Shown: piece by piece, positions 55,920 through 64,000 of the stretch
How positions within the stretch are numbered: the first letter of the stretch is position 1
Layout: every line of letters starts with the position of its first letter
NCBI GenBank assembly: GCA_028583405.1
Contig: CM053259.1
Coordinates: forward strand, 18,761,594-18,825,593
Length of the DNA stretch: 64,000 bases
Direction: 5' to 3'
Origin: Pogonophryne albipinna
Taxonomy: Eukaryota; Chordata; Actinopteri; Perciformes; Artedidraconidae
Made by a program: the position numbers and the translations under genes
The notes under the pieces: generated by a model
The model's input: only the letters and a program-made list of their open reading frames with translations
Told to the model about the DNA's origin: nothing
Database searches by the model: none

Positions 55920-57403
55920 CTGCAGAGGAAGAAAGAACATGAGAAAGAGATTTGCGTTAAAATCAAATCGACCATCACTCAACCACAGCCCAATGATGCA
56001 TCCAATCCAAAGGCTGCTCTGGAGCAAACAGTCCACACAGTACTTCCACCATTAAAAACACAGTTTCCCAGACACCCGCATTGTGATGATGCGGTTTAAA
56101 TACCTGCCTAGGCCTACAGTATAGCTCTGTATAAGACATTGCCTTGCACGACAGTTGGAAAATGAAATGTAACTGCACTATCAGTCAAAATAAACTAAAG
56201 CCAGTCCCAGAAAAATGGAGAAACACGATATGATATAGTTCCATAGTTAATCCCATCATTCCCTAAAGATACATTTACAGTTCTGTGCCCAAGACATATG
56301 CAGTGAGCAAATAAACATCTGCACATGCAAACACACACAAAAGCAGAAACAAACACACACACAGAAGGGAGGGAGACAGAGAGGGAGAGAGGGGGTATTA
56401 CAAGCCATAAACCAGGAAGTAGATGGGAGAACAGGGACCAACTATGGTCTTATTGTTTGAACTTGATTGATACAACTATGAAACTGTTCAGACAGATAGG
56501 GGGTTAGGGAGGGGAGAGGGGGACAGACAGATTGGTTAAGGGTTAGCTAGAGGCAAGAGCGGAGAGAGACAGAAAGAGGGGGAGTTGGACAGAAAAAACG
56601 AGAGACAGGGGGAGGCAGAGGACGCCCATCATGATAGATAGAACTATAAAACTACTCGACAGACAGAAGGAGGGAGAGAGGGAGGAATGGAAAAAGTTAA
56701 AATGAGAAAGAAGATGAATTCATAGTGGTAGTGAGAAAGATGATGGTCCCAAATGAGAGGGGGAGATAGCTGCTCTTTTTCTTAAAATGTCACAAGAAAA
56801 TCTGAAAACCTTAACTCCTCAAACATATGCACAATAATTTAAAAATAAAAAGCTTGAGTCCAGCTGCTAGGGAATCTTTTCCATGCCCAAACGGCAAGAA
56901 ATTGTAATTATTATTCACAAAGTGGGATAGGAAGATTTGATGTCAGCAAATGAAACGATTGAGTGATTCTTAGTTGGCTATTTGATTCATTTATACAATG
57001 ACTTTATTGCCATGCCTTTTCAATTACACCCTCTTCCCTCGCTCCACCCTCCCAATCTCCATACCTCCTCTGCAGCCACAGTGCTGGGGATTACTCAGAG
57101 GATTATGTGCACATTTCACATTTTGTCATTGGTCACACACAAACAGTCCTTTTAGTTTATTTGAATTGAAACTCGCTACCTTTTTATTATTAGCTTCCAT
57201 CTGAAATGTGATGGGGTCCACCAGACCAAAGCTTGTGGATCATTTAAAAATAGCTATAACTAGGACAAAAATAACAACAGGAATAACTTTGCCTCTAAAT
57301 AAGTATCCATTACAGGAAACAAAAAACACCCAAGCATGCCCTCATGGGCTGTAAATAGTTGATATATGAAGTTTCTGTTTATGGCTTTTTTAAGGGGGTT
57401 ATT
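55920..57403. other. csmd intron upstream of the Sushi exon
   Basis: Contains a GA-rich region (56360-56760). No exon recognised. Confidence 0.5.
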
Positions 57404-57656
57404 CAATCAATCAATCAATGTTTATTTATATAGCCCAATATCACAAATGTTACATTTGTCTCAGTGGTCTTCACAGTTTGTACAGAATATCAGTATGACA
57501 ATACGACACCCTCTGTCCTTAGACCCTCACATCGTACAAGGAAAAACTTCCGGAGAAAACCCACAGTTTAAAGGGAAAAATGGGAGAAACCTCAGGGAGA
57601 GCAACAGAGGAGGGATCCCTCTCCCAGGACGGACAGACGTGCAATAGATGCTGTGT
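57404..57656 (-). mobile_element. 5'-truncated LINE 3' end (L2-like, TGATT tail)
   Basis: Reversed copy of the family at 29997-30250: on the minus strand it ends GGGCTATATAAATAAACA and (TTGA)n. Non-coding remnant. Confidence 0.75.
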
Positions 57657-58893
57657 GTAAATTGAAAATATAATACATTTGCAACATAGGTAGTCCAAAT
57701 TTTATATTCAATCCCAGTGCTTCCAGAGCATGGACAACATAAACGAGAGAGGACAATCGGTTTGCTAAAGACCCTGATGGACCTCCCTGTGACTGCCATT
57801 CTGCTTATCTCCACACAGCCACACAGTTACAGAGAAAAGCACACTGACAAGACACATTTGGACACTAGCACACATACACACACACACACACACACATACT
57901 CAGGGTCATCCATCACTGTGGCGACCCCCTGTGCTGTATTGTGATTGGATGTCAGGTGTGCCTAGTGTTGCGACCTGTTGGCCTATTGATTTTGCCAGTT
58001 ATTGTGGCCCACTCAGTGTCAGGATGTTTGGTGGTGGGTGTCGTGAAAACACATTTACACTCGGAACACACTCACCCAGAGAAACACATATGTGCACAAT
58101 CAGTGCCGGTCTGTTGGTGGTCCAGGGTATTATCCCATGCACACACACACACACAGTACACACACACACACACCCAGACACACAAACACTATCTGAGCCA
58201 CTCGCTTCTTAATTGGTGCCTGAATTCATCAACATTTTCATTCTGCATTGTTGTTTCATCAAAGATTTTCCAAATGTTTTTCTCTCCTTCATAATCACTC
58301 TTTTTTTGCCTTTAATATGTCTCTGTGTCTTTAGCACGGTTTTCTCTCTCCCATATCCCGTGTTTTTATTGCACTCCGTCTTCCCTCAATGTCCCCTATC
58401 ATCGCTTCACCCAATCCCCTCCCCTTTAGCTCCTCCACTACTAACTTTGACATGCCAGCTCCTCGCCTCTCCCTCATGTTCCCTCCAAACCTCTACATCA
58501 CCCCTTCTGTCCATCCCTTCTTTCTTCCTCACTGTCTCACCCTAGTTTATTGTGAACATCACATAGTTTCATTACACTAGTTTATTCAGTAGCCAGTGGC
58601 TACACCACACTTCGTTTCATGGTTTACTACCGGCTGCCCTCTTATTTATTCTCTCTTACCTTCACTTCTTCCTCCTCTTTACTCACTCTCCCTTTATTTA
58701 TCTATCCATCTCTGCCTCTCTTTCCCTATCCCTGTCTCTCCCAAGTTTACCATAACCATGATTTCAGTCTCAGTTGCTTCATTACAAGCTGCTGCTTTTA
58801 TGGGCCATCTGTAGACCTATCTGCAATTTGTCACACACACACACACACACACACTTGCACACACACACACACACACACCCACACCCACACCCA

Positions 58894-58961
<68 letters not shown>

Positions 58962-61900
58962 CACATTGGGAGAGACAAAGGCCTGTATGCAGAGCAGACA
59001 CAAGCATACAGCAGCTATTTTCAACCCAACATACACACGTACACACACACGTACACACATACACACACATACTCACGTACACACACAACCATTTAGCTGC
59101 TTTTATTCCTCCCTAGATAAGCCATTACAGCGAGTCCGAGTAAGGGAGCACGAGATGGAGAGGAAAGAAGTGGAATATGGGAAAAGGCGAGAGCAAAGTA
59201 ATATAAAAAAAGGAAGAATCCTGCTATGCTTTCAGAGTTTTTAGTGAGACAGATGACACCACAGACTGGAGGATTGTGAGGGGGAGTAAAGGACAGAGGA
59301 GACATAAGGAGAGACACTGAGAGGAAGAAAGAACAAGGAAAGAGAGGCTGAGACTGAGAAGGATGATTCAATAAGTGTGAGGGTTTTACGCTTCGGTCAG
59401 CAGTAACTTCTGTAAAAGATGAACCAAGTTTGTTTCTGGAACTTAAAAGATGCTGAAATGCATAATACATAAAGCATAGAATCTGTTACAAGAAAACATG
59501 TACATGTATTTCCATTGACTTTATCTGAAAACATATTTTCAGGAATTCTGTTGAAGACATTTACTGTAAATGATGCAAGGTTTATAAGGACGGCAACAGA
59601 TCAGACGGATGGGTTCTGAGGTCTTTAACAAACAGATGTGTTCTGGGTAATATAATCTATAGAGGTTACAACTTCTGATTCTGTTTCCTGTCAGTTTTAT
59701 TTGTTCAACACACAACACTTCTGAACTCTTTTTATAGAGCTATGAAGAAATGGTGCCATAAAAAATATTTCCAAAGTTATTATTCACAATGACAATTTTG
59801 CACCCAAAACCTATTTTTTTACACGTGTAACACTTGTTAGTGTTACTTATTGTTTATAGTAATCTTAAAGTTGCATATTTAATTATTAGAAGTATTAATA
59901 TAAATCTCTCTGGAAGATTTTCTTTTATGTTCATAGGGTTCATTTTGGAGAGAGGATTATATAGAATTAGACACACAGATGTGTTTCATTTTAGCCCTCG
60001 CAGTGTTGCTAAATGTCTTTTTATGAATATACATTAAGGATTTTCAGCCTGACATTGGCATTTCAACACAGCTTGGAAAAAGATGATTGACAGTTTCCTA
60101 TTAAGAGTATTGGATTACCATTACCGACTGAATTAAAAGCTTCTGGAGTTGCTGAAGTTAAATGTCAGGTGTAATTGAATGTGATTTGGAGAGGGAAAAC
60201 TTATTTTTAGAATAGTTTTACTTTGGTACCATCACAAGCAATATGGAAGGAAGGGCAAGTACCATCCCCAACACAGTAAGATACATAGTCAATGGCAAGT
60301 CTAATTATTTTTTATTGTTAGCAGGTTTAGCCATATCAAGTTGGGAATTTCTCGATATACACATTTGATTTGATTAGACAGTAAAAACAAATATTAAGCT
60401 GTAGCACCTACCATGCAGTACAATCATTAATTTCACTAATCCATTCGCTATTTATGTTATTTACTTTTATATTTGTATTATTAGTATAGGCATGCTAGAA
60501 TCAGTGTTAAACAAAGCAAATGGGTGTGCTCTTTTGAAAAAAGTCAGTACAGTTAAGCTGAGGTTGAAGAGGTTGCATTGCAGATATAGTGGAGCTTGGA
60601 GAAAGCCATATTTCAGCCTCTATTTCATAACAAGAACACACCCTTACATTTGTAATATTGACAGTGGAAATTATATTCCTCAAACTATCCATCCAGTGTT
60701 AGAAAGTTGCTGCAGAGCTGTCAGGCCACCGTCATTCATACTAGGATGCAGGCAATTTCCTCAACATCTAACTATGACAGCTCAACAATCACTGTTGGGA
60801 TAATATTGAATTATTATACACGCTTGTGTGAGTTTTAATATGGAAAGATTAATGTCAAGATGAGATATCCACCATTTGAAAACTGTGACATCCTTTTCTG
60901 CAGAAGCTTTAACAGCATAACATATTAAAAGCTACTGAAAAGTCCACTATTGGGTATCATGGTGAGCAAAAAGAAAGACAAAGGGATCTAAGGAAGGAAG
61001 GAATGCAGGATACTATCTCACATTCTATTGTAAAGCAACAATAAATAAGTGGGTTAAACAACTGCATGCCTAATAAATGCTTAAAGAGAGTGATAAAGAA
61101 AAAGGGGCCAACTAAGGAGGAGTGCATAAGTAGTCACTGCACTGCTTGATAAGAGAAGTTAGGGGTGTACACTACACCACTACACAGCAAGAGACAGTGA
61201 AATACGCAATAATGCAAGAGATACAACAGCCCCCACAGTTCCTCCAACCATCACTATCCACCGTCCAATAAGAGGAACAGCGGGGGATAATAGTCCTATT
61301 TCAGACAAATTTCCTCCGGGTCTTGAGTCTACTTCCTGTGGCGAAGCAAAGAAGAAACTCCATCAACATAACTAGTCATTTAACACTTCTTTTTGAATTT
61401 ATGTCCTGGTATAAAGACTTTAAAGTTATTATAACTAGAGCAATGCAACATAGGAACAACAAGGTCTGACCTCGACAGATTAAGCTAAAGGAGAATGGTC
61501 TTTAGGTAAGAAGCACAACATTTCCTCATTCTCAAAATAAAAGGATATCTCGATCAAGAGCATGATGTGAAGAAGATACTTCAGACCAGGGACTGCCAAA
61601 TAAATAATAGATTTTATATTGTTCTTCAAAATAAACTGTAAGAGGTATGTGTCCGATAACTGTGGTCCTTGTATTTTTAAGTACAGTATTACTCTTCTAA
61701 ATAATGAAAATGCTTAATTTACACAAGTAGCTTACAAGAGTATGTCTCTGCAGTATTTGTATAGAGATAATGGCCATATCCCACCTCTGTGAATTACAGA
61801 AGGGAAAGCATTCAGGGTAGTTGGCTTTAGACTTCACACATTTCTGCAGCAATCATCCACTTCATTTGTGATTACATGATCACATAACTCTGCCAGTTCG

Positions 61901-62141
61901 AAAATGTTTCACAACAACTCTGCATTTTGGTTAAACCAACAACTGGATGGCACAATGTGTCCGCTTTAATTACATTTCCAAAATAATATTAGTTGTCTAA
62001 TTGGTTCCTAAGGGACTGAGCCAGAGCCACAGTTGCTCTCAGTGTTGACAGAAAGCATAGCAAAATATGAACCACAACTGTGCAATACCTAAAAAAAGTA
62101 GGGTTTTTTAGGTTGTTGTTTTTCCTTATGAATGTATTGTG
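57657..62141. other. csmd intron, no gene recognised
   Basis: CA tracts near 57868-57896, 58139-58175 and 58831-58958, a pyrimidine-rich region 58260-58740, and a GA-rich patch 59150-59360. The rest is AT-rich with no supported exon. Confidence 0.5.
58831..58958. repeat. (CA)n compound microsatellite, 128 bp
   Basis: CA repeat with a CCCACA sub-repeat near 58878-58902. Confidence 0.97.
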
Positions 62142-62269
62142 TAGGGCAGCGCCTCCCCGGGGGGGCGGGGCGCCAGAGAGCTTCAGGGGAGGCGCAGCGT
62201 GAGAAAAAAATAACGAGAAACAGTGAAATCTAGCTAGTTAACTTCAGCTAACTTTATGCGAGCAGCAAC

Positions 62270-62431
62270 ATGGATCGATTTTTTGTGAAGTTGCCTAAAG
62301 TGAGAGAGGAGACAGCATCTGAAAGAAAACGGAGGAAGTATGACTACGATTATTTGAAGCTAGGATATTCATGGCAGGGGTCTGTGTGTTCTGGAGAATC
62401 ACAGAACGGCCGGTCGTCAGCGGGCCGTTGA
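62270..62431 (+). pseudogene. hAT transposase N-terminal fragment
   Basis: 53 codons from ATG: MDRFFVKLP, then a basic stretch ERKRRKYD, then YLKLGYSW. From memory this is how a group of vertebrate hAT transposases (related to host ZBED5/FAM200-type genes) begins, before the BED-like zinc finger. Reading ends at TGA right after the deletion joint near 62395, so the zinc finger and catalytic core are lost. Confidence 0.6.
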
Positions 62432-62498
62432 CAGCCGGCTCAGTTCGCTGACGGCCGGCACCGCCCTTTATTTTAATTGTAATAATACTTAGGCTACT

Positions 62499-62624
62499 AT
62501 GATCAAAAGCAAGTACCGGTCAAGGCTGCAGCCAGAGGATGATCTGCGTTTATTCCTGTCTACATTACATCCCCGCATCATCCACCTGTGCACATCAAAG
62601 ACGCAGACTCATTGTTCCCACTAA
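62499..62624 (+). pseudogene. hAT transposase C-terminal fragment
   Basis: 41 codons ending in TAA, with RSRLQPEDDLRLFLSTLHPRI and a final Cys/His-containing tail. This resembles the extreme C-terminus of the same hAT group. It is in a different frame from the N-terminal piece, 68 bp away. Confidence 0.55.
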
Positions 62625-62696
62625 AGTAGGGGTGAGTGTAATAAGGAGGCAAAGTTGACGTACAGTGTGTTGCCGGGAGCATATAAGGATTTATCC

Positions 62697-63178
62697 TAAT
62701 GCTGTCAAAATTATCGCGTTAACGGCGGTAATAAATATTTTGAATTAATTGCGTTAAAATATTTAACGCATGTGCAGAATGGCCCGCCCCATACATCCCA
62801 CCAGTGGCAGCGCCAGGGTATGGCTGGGGTAGGCTACACCCATACCAAGAAATGGCTTAGCCCCACCATGAAAAATGATGTTAAAGTAAGCAAAATAAAG
62901 TCTACCAACTCGCGCGGAGTAAATTGCACAGACAGCAGTTAGAAAGATTGATTTCAGTAGCCACTTGTCTGGAAATACCGAAGACCAGAAACGGTTTTGA
63001 AAACTTTTGTCACGTAGTGATCGTCTTCTCAATAGAACATCTTTGATAATGTCTTCTGGCCAATCAGAATCAAGATAACGGCGTGGTGTTGTTGCAGGAA
63101 GTCCCGACGGAGAATACTTTTGCTGTAGTACAGGTAACACATAACTGGTACGCAGGTTATGTGCGTAATCTGAAATGC
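62697..63178. mobile_element. Second copy of the 13691-14575 hAT family, right part lost
   Basis: Begins TAATGCTGTCAAAATTATCG as at 13691 and stays nearly identical to it until about 63178, where the sequences part. About 125 codons of the minus-strand frame are open in both copies. No right terminus like GACAGCACTA was found. Confidence 0.8.
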
Positions 63179-63283
63179 GTACCGTCACTTGTGTCACAAA
63201 GCGCATTTGCGTACCGACGTACTTGTGAAGCTTTTCCAGAAGGCGGTTAGATCACCGGACGACAGAGTCGGTCTCCGTGTGCA

Positions 63284-64000
63284 CTAGGGGTGTAACGGTA
63301 CACGTACCCGTACCGAAATTATTCGGTACGGGCCCTTCGGTTCGGTACACGTGTGTACCGAACGAATATAACGTTAAACGTAAAAAATTGAGAACGTGAA
63401 CAACTTCTTGGAAGTAATCTCAGGTGCTGCGTCGCAGCATTCAGAGTAATTTGCTCACATTGGGTCCAACGCGTCATAGAGCGAGCAAGTCATTTCATTG
63501 GACGAGCTGGTCAGAGGGATGCGTTCAAATGTAGTCAGTAATTTGAGGAACTGTCGAAATGGCGAACGCAGATAAAGTTGAGCTCGAAAATCCTCCAGCA
63601 TCATTGAAGTCTCCGGTTTGGGAACATTTAGGTTTCGCAGTTACGTACAAGGATGAGGGACAAAGACAGGTAGACCGAACCAAAGCTGTTTGTCGGCATT
63701 GGTTACGCGGCTGGCAATACATCAAACTTGCACACTCATTTGAAAAGGCATCACCCGAACGTGAATATCACCGGTACCAAAAGACTGAAGTGCAAACCCA
63801 ACTCCCACTAGCATTTAAGCCTCCACCACTCGCAAAAAGTTCAGACCGAGCCAAAGCTATTACAAACGCCAAATATTCTTATGTTGCCATGTTAGCAAAG
63901 CGCTACCTGGCTGTATCTGCTACCTCTGTCCCTAGCGAGAGGGTGTTCTCCACAGCTGGAGACATTGTTAGTGCCAGCAGATCTGCCCTTTCGGCAAGCA
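63284..64000 (+). mobile_element. hAT element, left end, running off the window
   Basis: Begins TAGGGGTGTAACGGTACACG, followed by repeats of GGTACACG/TTCGGTACG in alternating orientation, typical of the subterminal region of a fish hAT family. It contains a damaged ZBED-type transposase (from 63559). The right end is beyond the window. Confidence 0.75.
63559..64000 (+). pseudogene. ZBED1-like hAT transposase, internally deleted
   Basis: ATG at 63559 opens MANADKVELE, then VWEHLGFAV, the BED zinc finger start. After KAVCRH the frame shifts: the finger's second half (GNTSNLHTHLKRHHPN) is in another frame, and after it the first frame resumes (TQLPLAF). At RAKAIT the protein jumps to the C-terminal hATC dimerisation region (LAKRYLAVSATSVPSERVFS...). 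The RNase H-like catalytic core, several hundred residues, is missing. So it has two frame disruptions plus a core deletion; it cannot transpose itself. The frame continues past the window. Confidence 0.85.

Larger units (their letters stand above)
62142..62690 (+). mobile_element. hAT element with internally deleted transposase
   Basis: Starts near TAGGGCAGCGCCTCC; the right terminus was not identified. Between lie the N-terminal (62270-62431) and C-terminal (62499-62624) parts of a hAT transposase with the middle missing. Limits approximate. Confidence 0.6.

Noticed and set aside
55640..56036. Alternative frames over the Sushi exon
   Set aside because: Only one frame gives the Sushi cysteine/Trp pattern and fits the splice phases; the others are shadows.
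61000..62100. Possible further csmd exon upstream of the Sushi exon
   Set aside because: No CUB or Sushi cysteine pattern with splice sites was found on the minus strand between 56000 and 64000.

Overview
This is vertebrate DNA, almost certainly from a ray-finned (teleost) fish. It is AT-rich and gene-poor, full of long CA/GT microsatellites. It carries the usual fish repeat mix: a chromodomain Gypsy LTR element, L2-like LINE 3' ends, many hAT-type DNA transposons with 8-bp target duplications, Harbinger-like and TTAA-type MITEs. There are no bacterial-style operons, CRISPR arrays or recognisable tRNA/rRNA genes.

The only host gene I can support lies on the minus strand. Two exons, 150-200 codons' worth of a CUB/Sushi protein, sit 39 kb apart: a complete Sushi (CCP) module exon at 55722-55919 and the first part of a CUB domain at 16582-16789. 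Both have good splice sites. The Sushi exon ends in phase 1 and the CUB exon starts by completing that codon, so they read through as ...ICR-A-EDTCGG.... This is the CSMD family (CUB and Sushi multiple domains), a giant single-pass neuronal membrane protein; from memory the CUB sequence is closest to CSMD3. Everything else in the window is intron: about 16.5 kb after the CUB exon, 38.9 kb between the two exons, and at least 8 kb before the Sushi exon.

Layout from left to right. 2790-3288: TTAA-flanked MITE. 3443-8167: full-length Sushi-ichi/Tf1-like chromovirus with 98% identical LTRs, intact gag, and a pol frame that stays open across an internal deletion removing the RT catalytic aspartate and RNase H. 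13691-14575: hAT element with 8-bp TSD. 17244-17570: hAT MITE. 23454-24838: hAT inside hAT, both with perfect 8-bp TSDs, plus a LINE tail. 28389-29030 and 31408-31692: Harbinger-like elements. 29997-30250 and 57404-57656: two LINE 3' ends of one family in opposite orientation. 40449-40882: another LINE 3' end. 48300-54540: a transposon nest comprising a 1.57-kb giant inverted repeat, then a hAT element abutting it, containing a second DNA transposon, containing a 2-kb LINE with a mostly intact reverse transcriptase. 62142-64000: three hAT relics in a row, two with internally deleted transposase reading frames.

No new multi-gene system is visible. The most interesting points are the self-priming signal and catalytic-domain deletion of the chromovirus, the giant inverted repeat with an asymmetric 21-bp tandem array, the nesting order at 48-54.5 kb, and hAT transposases caught in the act of becoming MITEs.
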